NCBI GenBank assembly: GCA_030038335.1
Contig: JASHPC010000299.1
Location: forward strand, 1-5,430
Length of the DNA: 5,430 nt
Direction of reading: 5' to 3'
Source: Vulcanimicrobiota bacterium
GTDB lineage: Bacteria; Vulcanimicrobiota; Vulcanimicrobiia; Vulcanimicrobiales; Vulcanimicrobiaceae
The position numbers were made by a program, and so were the translations under genes. This document shows positions 1-5,430 of this stretch, one piece after another; position 1 is the first letter of the stretch; every line of letters begins with the position of its first letter. Below the pieces are notes generated by a model, which made no database searches, was not told where the DNA came from, and saw only the letters and a list, made by a program, of their open reading frames with translations.

Positions 1-532
1 CAAATGCGGCAAATGTCGCAAGACGCGTTACGAGTTCGAGTGCGGGCAGCGGCGTGCCGCGCGTCTGGACCGTGTAGCCGCAGAGCGTCGTCGCAAGGAC
101 GTCGGCGCCGCACGCACGCGCTCGTCTCCCGTCTTCTGCCGAGGCGCAATCTGCCATCGCCGCTGCGCCCTTTTCGTGTATCTCGAATACGATGCTCTCG
201 ATCGTCGTGTCGTCCGGACGCGCTCGCTGCGTTGCGTCGAACGCGACGATCTCAGCGCCGGCTGCGCCGAGTTCGCGCACTTCGCGCAGCGTCGGCGTGA
301 TGTACGGCTCGTATCCCGGATACGCGCGCTTGATGATGCCAATCACGGGCACTCGGACGCGCGCGCGCACCGCGTCGACGTTCTCAGCCCCGTCGACGCG
401 CACGCCTCGCGCTCCGGCGCGGACGGCCGCGTGAGCGAGAGCCGCGATTGCCGATGGATCGCCAAGCGCTGAATCCTTCGGCAGTTGCACGGAAGCGATG
501 AGGCCGCCGCGCAGTGAGTCGAATGCCGTCAT
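1..532 (-). CDS. nanE: N-acetylmannosamine-6-phosphate 2-epimerase, C-terminus cut by the window start
   Basis: NanE is a cytoplasmic TIM-barrel enzyme that converts ManNAc-6-phosphate to GlcNAc-6-phosphate in sialic acid and ManNAc catabolism. Reading the minus strand from the ATG at 532 gives 177 codons, open to the window edge; the family is about 225-235 residues, so roughly the last 50 are missing. Visible family signatures are GGLIASVQ (9-16), VPVIGIIKR (61-69) with the expected catalytic lysine K68, YITPT (77-81), GAEIVAFDAT (92-101), MADC..AEDG (126-134) and ATTLCGYT (147-154). The 'ITPT' form is like Gram-positive NanE. Family members usually read SCQ where this protein has SVQ (14-16). 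The start overlaps the kinase stop as ATGA (532-529), and there is no good Shine-Dalgarno, so translation is probably coupled to the kinase. The identification is by recalled family motifs, with no search run; the distal signature around the AEGR motif lies outside the window. Confidence 0.93.
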   Translation of the reverse strand, partial: MTAFDSLRGGLIASVQLPKDSALGDPSAIAALAHAAVRAGARGVRVDGAENVDAVRARVRVPVIGIIKRAYPGYEPYITPTLREVRELGAAGAEIVAFDATQRARPDDTTIESIVFEIHEKGAAAMADCASAEDGRRARACGADVLATTLCGYTVQTRGTPLPALELVTRLATFAAF

Positions 533-1452
533 TCCGTCAAGCGGTCGCAAGGCGTGCCGGCCTCGCGCAAGGCAAGAAGCGCCGCGCCGAGCGCGGGCGC
601 GTACGCGGGCTCGACGACGTCGGCTCGCTCCGCCGCGTCGTGCACCGCGCGCACCACGCCCCGCTTGAAACCGGGATCGGACGTCAGGCCCCCGGTAAAC
701 GCCGCTGCAACACGCGCGTGCCACCGCCACGGCGGGCGAACTGCCCACGCCGCCAAGCGCGCAAGATGCCGCTGCGCCGAAGCAACGGTTTCCGTCGCAC
801 ACCGATCGGCAGGCTGCGCGCGGGCCATCGCGAGCACGTCTTTCGCAAATGAGGCGAAACGCTCGCGATCGACCTCGCCATGATAGAACGCCATGAACAC
901 GTCGCGCAGCGTCTCTCGTTCGAAGAACGCGGTCGCCGCGCGCGCCACCGCGCAACCTTCATGGACGACGGCGTATGCGAGCACGGTCTTGACGATCCAA
1001 AACGCGCTGCCTTCGTCACCGAAGAGATAGCCGAGCCCGCCGCGGATGCCGGTTTGGAAATCGTCGTCGACGACGTAGGCGATCGAGCCGGTGCCTGCGA
1101 TTACGACGACGCCGCTGCGTCCCGCGAGCGCGCCGGCATGTGCCACGATCGCGTCATGCACGATGACGAGCCGTGCTGTGGGAAGCGATGGTCGCTCCCC
1201 GTAGATACGGCCCTCGTATCCGGTTAGACCGGCGACGATTGCCTCGTATCTGACTGAAGGCGGGAGATTTGCGTTGCGGCGCGCGTCTTCGAGCGCGTTC
1301 GCGAGTGCGTCGCGCAGACGTGTGGAACCCTCTCGATGTCCAATCTCGTCCGACGGTCCTGCGTTACCGCGACCGAGCACGCGCCCGCGCTCGTCGACGA
1401 TCGCGGCCTGCGTGCCACTCTGTCCTCCGTCGATACCGGCGACGTACGTCAC
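529..1452 (-). CDS. BadF/BadG/BcrA/BcrD-family sugar kinase, N-acetylglucosamine- or N-acetylmannosamine-kinase-like
   Basis: A 307-residue cytoplasmic ATP-dependent kinase of the ASKHA fold (PF01869 type), the usual length for bacterial GlcNAc kinases of this family. Motifs appear in order: phosphate-1 loop GIDGGQSGT (6-14), VHDA (98-101) with the likely catalytic base D100, phosphate-2 loop IAGTGS (118-123), GGLGYLFGDEGSAFWI (138-153), which is a GlcNAc-kinase-like signature, and the adenosine motif FTGGLTSDP (252-260). The open frame continues upstream, but homology begins at the GTG at 1452, which forms a GTGA overlap (1452-1449) with the preceding gene's stop. No Shine-Dalgarno is visible, so coupling is likely. 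The downstream gene is nanE, overlapping by 4 bases, which makes ManNAc (giving ManNAc-6-P) an attractive substrate; GlcNAc or another amino sugar cannot be excluded. The family also holds activator ATPases of radical dehydratases, but the GDEGSA motif and the NanE neighbour favour a sugar kinase. Confidence 0.9.
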   Translation of the reverse strand: MTYVAGIDGGQSGTQAAIVDERGRVLGRGNAGPSDEIGHREGSTRLRDALANALEDARRNANLPPSVRYEAIVAGLTGYEGRIYGERPSLPTARLVIVHDAIVAHAGALAGRSGVVVIAGTGSIAYVVDDDFQTGIRGGLGYLFGDEGSAFWIVKTVLAYAVVHEGCAVARAATAFFERETLRDVFMAFYHGEVDRERFASFAKDVLAMARAQPADRCATETVASAQRHLARLAAWAVRPPWRWHARVAAAFTGGLTSDPGFKRGVVRAVHDAAERADVVEPAYAPALGAALLALREAGTPCDRLTE

Positions 1453-1742
1453 GCGACGTGTTCGCGCGCGAATGCCGCCGCAGCCGCTTCGCGTTCCGCG
1501 TGCGTGCGCAGTCGCGTTACTGCGCCGATCGATTCCAAATGGTGGTAAAGCTCGTGCGCGACCGCCGTTGCGAAGAAGCGCCGCCGTGCGCCGTCGCGCA
1601 ACGCGTGCATGCGCTTCGCGTCGACGCGAATCACGCGCCGAGCCGCGTCGTACTCTGCGAAGAGTCCCGCCTCTCCCCATTCGCCGAGATCGACGATCTC
1701 GATGCGCAGCCCCAGTCTTCGAGCCACGCGCGTGAGAGTCAT
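1449..1742 (-). CDS. small HExxH-motif protein, ImmA/IrrE-like putative zinc metalloprotein
   Basis: A 97-residue protein with no signal peptide or membrane helix. An alpha/beta N-terminal part (about 1-50, with a strand at IEIVDLG and another at RVIRVD) leads into a helix carrying VAHELYHH (61-68), in which H63, E64 and H67 form the zinc-protease HExxH motif. A second helix, HAEREAAAAAFARE (81-94), resembles the ExEAnxFA helix that gives the third zinc ligand (E83 or E85) in ImmA/IrrE (DUF955) peptidases. It stops right after that helix, so it lacks the C-terminal segment of typical ImmA/IrrE proteins and has no attached DNA-binding domain. The ATG at 1742 is supported by a GGAG ribosome site and an ATGA overlap with the upstream oxidoreductase stop; its own stop overlaps the kinase GTG. 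Being locked inside an amino-sugar operon argues against a toxin-antitoxin or phage origin. Substrate and activity are unknown; an accessory or structural zinc protein is an alternative. Confidence 0.82.
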   Translation of the reverse strand: MTLTRVARRLGLRIEIVDLGEWGEAGLFAEYDAARRVIRVDAKRMHALRDGARRRFFATAVAHELYHHLESIGAVTRLRTHAEREAAAAAFAREHVA

Positions 1743-3076
1743 AACACGACTCCGTCGCGCAGAAGCTGCGCGCGAAGCTCTGCAGGATCGATCGCGCTCG
1801 GAGGAAGGTCGCGCTCGCACGCAATTGCCGCGGCCGTGCCCGCTGCTTGACCGAGGGTCATGACCGTCGGCGTCAGACGCGTCGACGCGAGCGCCTCGTG
1901 CGTTGTCGAGATGCAACGGCCGGCGACGAGCAATCCTTCGCAGTTCACCGGAACGAGACACCGATACGGAATCTCGTAGCTTTCGCCCAAAGGAAGGCGC
2001 TGCGTCGTCGTTCCTTTTCCCGAGGGATTATGAATGTCGATCGGGTACGCGCTGCGTGCGACCGCATCGGGAAAGTGGCTCGCGTCGAGCACGTCTTCGC
2101 GCGTGAGCGTGTAGCGCCCGACGATGCGTCGCGACTCGCGAATGCCAATCTGCGTGCCGGTCGCAGCGACGCGCGCGTTTTCGAATCCCGGCACGCGTGC
2201 GCGAAAAAACTCCGCAAGCTGCATGGCTTGCCGCCGCGCCTCGACCTCTGCACGCGTAAGATCATCAGGGTCGAGCGGGTCGATGTCGAGCACTCTCGTC
2301 ATGTTCACGGTCACTTCGTCGGGATACGGCGAGACGAAGAACGAGACGACCTCGCGCGGTACGTCGACGACGCCGTCGCGCTGCGCGCTCGCCCATATGT
2401 CGTGAAGACCCGCGACCGCAGTCACCGTCGATGCCGTGCGCTCGTGCGCTTTGAGCGACGTTCGCATCTGATCCGGATGCGTGCGCAAATATGCCGCCGT
2501 CTTCGTGAGGTCGACATGGCTCATGCGGAACATCAGCGATGCGGGCTGCACGCGGCCGCGCGCGTCGCCTTTCTGCGTCGGCACGCCTGCGGAAGCGGCG
2601 ACGTAGGCGTCGGCCGTTGCGTCGACGACGACGCGCGCGCGGTAGACGCGCTTCCCGCCGACGGTGTCGAACGCGGCGCCGGTCACGACGTTCTCCTCGA
2701 CGAGCGCGCTCGTGAACCAGGCGTGGAGCAAGAGGCGCACGCGCGCCTCGGTCATCATCTCGAAGAGCAGCTCCTTGTGCACTTCGGGATCGAACGGCGT
2801 GATCGTCGGAACGTAATCCGACGTATCTGGAATGTGGCCGGGAGAGGCGCCGAGCGCGACGAGACGCGAGACGATTTCCTGGGCGATGCCGCCGACGATA
2901 CGGTCGCCACCCGAGTGGAAGGTCATCCACGGGCCAACCATGGCCGCCGTCGCCGTCCCTCCGAGGAAGCCGTAGCGCTCCACCAGCAGCGTCTTGGCGC
3001 CGAGGCGAGAGGCCGCAAGAGCGGCAGCGCAGCCGGCATTTCCGCCGCCGACGACGAGCACGTCGAACTCGCGCAT
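1739..3076 (-). CDS. FAD-dependent oxidoreductase (PF12831 FAD_oxidored type)
   Basis: A 445-residue flavoprotein, first gene of the minus-strand operon. The N-terminus is a dinucleotide-binding fold: DVLVVGGGNAG (5-15), with glycines G10, G12 and G15 of GxGxxG, and the ribose-binding acid E33 followed by RYGFLGGTAT (34-43). VVVDATADA (149-157) is the second FAD motif. Hallmarks of the family are IGIRESRRIVGRY (310-322), DIHNPSG (347-353), LLVAGRCIS (382-390) and the C-terminal LGQAAGTAAA (408-417), which closes the FAD site. It has no signal peptide or membrane helix, so it is probably cytoplasmic. Relatives are annotated only as FAD-dependent oxidoreductases or 'xanthan lyase'-type proteins; the substrate is not known. 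The operon with a sugar kinase and NanE suggests oxidation (possibly reversible, redox-neutral) of an amino sugar or its glycoside. The ATG at 3076 is chosen because it puts the GxGxxG strand right after MREFDV; a TTG at 3085 in frame would add three residues. Neither start has a convincing Shine-Dalgarno. Confidence 0.9.
   Translation of the reverse strand: MREFDVLVVGGGNAGCAAALAASRLGAKTLLVERYGFLGGTATAAMVGPWMTFHSGGDRIVGGIAQEIVSRLVALGASPGHIPDTSDYVPTITPFDPEVHKELLFEMMTEARVRLLLHAWFTSALVEENVVTGAAFDTVGGKRVYRARVVVDATADAYVAASAGVPTQKGDARGRVQPASLMFRMSHVDLTKTAAYLRTHPDQMRTSLKAHERTASTVTAVAGLHDIWASAQRDGVVDVPREVVSFFVSPYPDEVTVNMTRVLDIDPLDPDDLTRAEVEARRQAMQLAEFFRARVPGFENARVAATGTQIGIRESRRIVGRYTLTREDVLDASHFPDAVARSAYPIDIHNPSGKGTTTQRLPLGESYEIPYRCLVPVNCEGLLVAGRCISTTHEALASTRLTPTVMTLGQAAGTAAAIACERDLPPSAIDPAELRAQLLRDGVVL
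1750..1753 (-). promoter_or_regulatory. Ribosome binding site (GGAG) for the small HExxH protein
   Basis: GGAG on the minus strand lies 7 bases upstream of the ATG at 1742, inside the end of the oxidoreductase gene. It is the only clear Shine-Dalgarno in the four-gene operon and settles the start of the small gene. The two genes downstream of it lack such a site and appear to rely on coupling through stop/start overlap. Confidence 0.6.
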
Positions 3077-3146
3077 CGGACGCAACGTTTTCGATGCGTC
3101 GCTCGGCAGGCCATTCTCGGCGCTACGCCTGAATCAACGCGTAGGG
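3072..3146. promoter_or_regulatory. Divergent intergenic region with short inverted repeat (candidate bidirectional promoter/operator)
   Basis: The oxidoreductase operon (leftward) and the methyltransferase unit (rightward) start about 70 bases apart, so both promoters must lie here or inside the neighbouring genes. CGCATCG (3072-3078) and its reverse complement CGATGCG (3092-3098) form an inverted repeat with a 13-base gap, overlapping the oxidoreductase start. An overlapping alternative pairing is GACGCA (3079-3084) with TGCGTC (3095-3100). Either could be an operator, but 6-7 base arms can arise by chance in DNA this rich in CG. No clear -35/-10 pair was found on either strand. Confidence 0.35.
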
Positions 3147-3881
3147 ATGATCACCTTCTCGAGGTCCGCGCAATACTACGACGCGCTGCTGACGGCGAGT
3201 GGCAAGAACTACGCGCGCGAAAGCGCAGTCGTCGGCGAGCTTATCGCGCGGTATAAACGATCGCCCGGAAACCGGCTGCTCGACGTTGGATGCGGCACCG
3301 GTCGACATCTCGAGTACTTATGCGAGCGCTTCGAGTGCGAGGGCCTCGACATCGACCGCAGCATGCTCGGCGCCGCCTCCGAGCGCTGTCCCAAGGCGCG
3401 CCTGCATCTCACCGACATGATCGGCTTCAACATCGGGACGCGCTTCGATGCGATCGTCTGCCTCTTCGGCTCTATCGCGTACCTGCCGACGATCCAGCGC
3501 TTCGATCAGACGGTCGCGAACTTCGCACGGCATCTGGCGCCTGGAGGCGTTGCTATCGTCGAGCCGTGGCTGAAGCCCAACGAATGGGAGGACGGCAAGG
3601 TCGTGGCGAGCTTCGCCGACCTGCCCGAGATGAAGATCGCCAGGATGCACGTTACACGCCGCGACGACTGCACTGCGATCCTGAACTTCCACTATATGGT
3701 TGCCTTGCGCGACGGCGTCCGCAGTTTCGAGGAGACGCACCGGCTCATGCTCCTGACGGACGAGCAATACCGCGCGGCGTTCTTGCGCGCGGGTTTCGAG
3801 CTTCATCAAGGAACGCACGTCCTCGGCGACCGTGACGTCTTCGTGGGGGTTCTTAAAGGGAATCCGGCGGCGGGGGCATAG
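3147..3881 (+). CDS. Class I SAM-dependent methyltransferase, DesVI/TylM1-like (sugar N,N-dimethyltransferase family)
   Basis: A 244-residue cytoplasmic methyltransferase of full family length. Motif I is LLDVGCGTGRH (44-54), the acidic residue ending strand 2 is D68 in GLDID, and TDM (89-91) contacts adenine. The order and wording of the later motifs, AIVCLFGSIAYL (102-113), ANFARHLAPGGVAIVEPW (124-141) and the terminal VFVGVL (231-236), closely match DesVI and TylM1, which dimethylate the 3-amino group of TDP-amino sugars, as does the N-terminal QYYD (9-12). The natural substrate here cannot be read from the sequence; there are no macrolide or deoxysugar genes nearby. Family members from the antibiotic pathways carry a histidine after SIG where this protein has Y112, from memory. 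The open frame extends back to 2994, but that part is antisense to the oxidoreductase; the ATG at 3147 is the only standard start in the intergenic stretch. The GTAGGG directly before it is too close for a normal ribosome site, so a leaderless transcript is possible. Confidence 0.87.
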   Translation: MITFSRSAQYYDALLTASGKNYARESAVVGELIARYKRSPGNRLLDVGCGTGRHLEYLCERFECEGLDIDRSMLGAASERCPKARLHLTDMIGFNIGTRFDAIVCLFGSIAYLPTIQRFDQTVANFARHLAPGGVAIVEPWLKPNEWEDGKVVASFADLPEMKIARMHVTRRDDCTAILNFHYMVALRDGVRSFEETHRLMLLTDEQYRAAFLRAGFELHQGTHVLGDRDVFVGVLKGNPAAGA

Positions 3882-3889
3882 CCAGGCGT

Positions 3890-5389
3890 ATGTCGCTTTT
3901 CTCTCGAGTAAAGCCGCTTTCTACTATTCTAGCGGAGGGCGGTGACACCGAGCACGGCCTGAAGCGCTCGCTTGGACCGTGGGCGCTCACCGCAATGGGA
4001 ATCGGCGCCATCATCGGCACCGGCATCTTCGTGCTCACCGGAGTTGCGTCGGCGACGCGCGCAGGCCCGGCGCTCACCGTCTCCTTCGTCGTTGCGGGCA
4101 TCGTGAGCGTCCTCGCGGCGCTCTGCTACGCCGAAGTCTCGAGCAAGATCCCGATCTCGGGAAGCGCGTATACGTACACGTACGCGACGCTTGGCGAGTT
4201 CTTGGCATGGATCGTCGGATGGGGACTCGTCTTCGAGTACGCACTCGGCGCTGCGACGGTCAGCGTCGGCTGGTCGGGGTACTTCACGTTCATCATCCAC
4301 ACGCTTTTCAACTGGAATATTCCGCAAGCATGGCAGCATAGTCATTGGGACGCGACGCCAGGAATCGCAAACCTTCCCGCCGCTGGCATCGTGCTGCTCA
4401 TTACGGCTCTGCTCGTGCGAGGCACGAAAGAGTCGGGGCTCGTGAACGCGATCATCGTGACGTTCAAGGTTGTGGTCGTCCTATTCTTCATTGCGATCGG
4501 CGTAGGACACATCGATAAAGCGAACTACCATCTCGCAGCCGGTCCGCTCACGCATGCCGGCGGTTATTTCCCGTTCGGCTGGGGCGGTGCAATCGCCGGC
4601 GCAGCGTTCATGTTCTTTGCCTACATCGGCTTCGACGCCGTCTCCACGGCAGCCGAGGAGGCTCGTAACCCGAAGAAAGATTTGCCGTTCGCGATCATCA
4701 TGAGCCTGGGGATATGCACGGTTCTGTATATCGTCGTCGCTGCGATACTCGACGGCATCGTTCCGTTCTACAAGCTCAACGTCGCGTTTCCGGTCGCCTT
4801 CGCGATGAACTACGTCGGGCTCGCTTGGGCGGGCGTCGTCATCTCGTTTGGCGCTATTGCCGGGCTTACGACCGTCATGCTCGTCATGATGTTCGGGCAG
4901 ACGCGCATCTTCTTCGCCATGTCCCGTGACAAGCTGATACCGCCGAGTTTCGTCCGGCTGCACCCTGTTTGGCGAACGCCATTCTTTTCGCAGATCTTCT
5001 TCGGCGTCCTGATCGCGATTGCCGGCGCACTCTTTCCGATCAGCATCCTTGGCTCGGCCACGAACATGGGGACGCTCATCGCTTTCATCCTCGTTTCATT
5101 GGCGGTACCGGTGCTCCGCAAGCGACACCCCGAGCTGCAGGGAACGTTCACGGTCTCGTTCGGACCGTATCTCATCCCCGTGCTGACGGCAGTATCGTCG
5201 CTGTTCTTGATCTATTTCCTCAAGGTCGGCAACCCGCTCGTCTGGGGATTCTTCCCGATCGTATGGCTCGCGTTTCTGGTATGGGGCGTCATCGGTTTGA
5301 CGTTGTATTTTACGTACGGCCGGCGTAAGAGCACGGTTGCGCTCCAAGAAGCGGAGCGCGTGGCGATCACTCAGCCCCGAGTAAACTAG
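3890..5389 (+). CDS. APC-superfamily amino acid permease (CAT family, YfnA/GkApcT-like)
   Basis: A 499-residue inner-membrane amino acid:proton symporter with about 12 predicted helices (roughly 33-52, 60-82, 100-130, 163-177, 185-205, 232-252, 266-290, 310-338, 368-385, 390-408, 425-445, 450-475). The unwound substrate site of helix 1 is GIGAIIGTGIF (37-47). CYAEVSSKIPISGSAYTYTY (79-98) and FFAYIGFDAVSTAAEEARNP (242-261, helix 6) are characteristic of the bacterial CAT subgroup, as is GQTRIFFAMSRDKLIP (336-351) after helix 8. The match to Geobacillus GkApcT and Bacillus YfnA runs over the full length. M333 aligns with a helix-8 methionine of GkApcT linked to preference for small amino acids such as alanine over arginine (alignment by eye, from memory), so a neutral amino acid is more likely than a cationic one. 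The start lies 8 bases after the methyltransferase stop, with AGG at 3884-3886 as a closely spaced ribosome site, implying cotranscription. No terminator is visible after it. Confidence 0.95.
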   Translation: MSLFSRVKPLSTILAEGGDTEHGLKRSLGPWALTAMGIGAIIGTGIFVLTGVASATRAGPALTVSFVVAGIVSVLAALCYAEVSSKIPISGSAYTYTYATLGEFLAWIVGWGLVFEYALGAATVSVGWSGYFTFIIHTLFNWNIPQAWQHSHWDATPGIANLPAAGIVLLITALLVRGTKESGLVNAIIVTFKVVVVLFFIAIGVGHIDKANYHLAAGPLTHAGGYFPFGWGGAIAGAAFMFFAYIGFDAVSTAAEEARNPKKDLPFAIIMSLGICTVLYIVVAAILDGIVPFYKLNVAFPVAFAMNYVGLAWAGVVISFGAIAGLTTVMLVMMFGQTRIFFAMSRDKLIPPSFVRLHPVWRTPFFSQIFFGVLIAIAGALFPISILGSATNMGTLIAFILVSLAVPVLRKRHPELQGTFTVSFGPYLIPVLTAVSSLFLIYFLKVGNPLVWGFFPIVWLAFLVWGVIGLTLYFTYGRRKSTVALQEAERVAITQPRVN

Positions 5390-5411
5390 AACCTAAGCCA
5401 GGCGAGGTACG

Positions 5412-5430
5412 GTGAGAATCGCGACGGGCT
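5412..5430 (+). CDS. Probable start of a further gene, cut by the window end
   Basis: Twenty-two bases after the permease stop, GGCGAGG (5401-5407) lies 4 bases before a GTG at 5412 that opens a frame reading MRIATG to the window end. Ribosome site, spacing and same-strand position fit a next gene of the permease unit, but six codons cannot identify a product and the frame could close just beyond the window. Confidence 0.4.

Noticed and set aside
4..472. Several plus- and minus-strand open frames at the left edge
   Set aside because: They are arginine/serine-rich shadows of nanE, whose own frame runs off the window.
1453..1824. Upstream extension of the kinase frame to 1824 (431 residues)
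   Set aside because: The extra 124 residues are arginine-rich shadow of the small HExxH gene and the end of the oxidoreductase; kinase homology starts exactly at the GTG that overlaps the upstream stop.
1743..1961. Upstream extension of the HExxH protein to 1961 (170 residues)
   Set aside because: The added part is out-of-frame translation of the oxidoreductase gene; the ATG at 1742 has a GGAG site and the operon's usual ATGA overlap.
2994..3146. N-terminal extension of the methyltransferase to 2994
   Set aside because: It would overlap the oxidoreductase start on the opposite strand, and family proteins begin close to the QYYD motif, which fits the ATG at 3147.
1847..3256. 469-codon open frame on the plus strand, opposite the FAD oxidoreductase
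   Set aside because: It is antisense to a gene with clear family motifs, its product is an arginine- and histidine-rich low-information sequence with no recognisable domain, and long antisense frames are expected in DNA of this base composition.
1..5430. CRISPR array, tRNA/rRNA genes, insertion sequence or prophage attachment sites
   Set aside because: No spaced direct repeats, no tRNA-like cloverleaf, no transposase and no terminal repeats were noticed; nearly every base is inside a protein gene.
5390..5430. Rho-independent terminator after the permease
   Set aside because: No GC-rich hairpin followed by a T run is present in the 41 bases available; a ribosome site and possible start codon occur instead.

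Overview
The window is dense bacterial DNA of high G+C content. Genes are packed with almost no intergenic space, and both arms run off the window ends. The codon style, a GTG start, repeated 4-base stop/start overlaps and Gram-positive-like family matches suggest a high-GC environmental bacterium. A poorly cultured phylum such as Eremiobacterota/Vulcanimicrobiota is possible, but that is an impression and not something the sequence proves.

Left arm (1-3076, minus strand, read right to left): a four-gene operon in which every gene overlaps the next by exactly 4 bases (ATGA, GTGA, ATGA). The order of transcription is: a PF12831-type FAD-dependent oxidoreductase; a 97-residue protein with an HExxH zinc-protease-like motif; a BadF/BcrA-type ATPase-fold sugar kinase resembling N-acetylglucosamine kinase; and NanE, N-acetylmannosamine-6-phosphate 2-epimerase, cut off by the window start. 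The kinase and NanE together make a convincing amino-sugar salvage step (sugar phosphorylation, then ManNAc-6-P to GlcNAc-6-P). The oxidoreductase probably acts earlier, on an amino sugar or a derivative such as a glycoside or anhydro-sugar. The role of the small metalloprotein is unknown.

Middle (3077-3146): a 70-base divergent intergenic region, the only place for promoters of both transcription units. It holds a short inverted repeat but no clear promoter boxes.

Right arm (3147-5430, plus strand): a SAM-dependent methyltransferase resembling the DesVI/TylM1 amino-sugar N,N-dimethyltransferases, followed 8 bases later by a 12-helix APC-superfamily amino acid permease of the CAT/YfnA/GkApcT type. 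After this comes what looks like the first codons of another gene with its own ribosome binding site.

The part most worth a second look is the left operon. Its strict translational coupling of an FAD enzyme, a minimal HExxH protein, a BadF-type kinase and NanE suggests an amino-sugar catabolic module that differs from the usual nanATEK arrangement.
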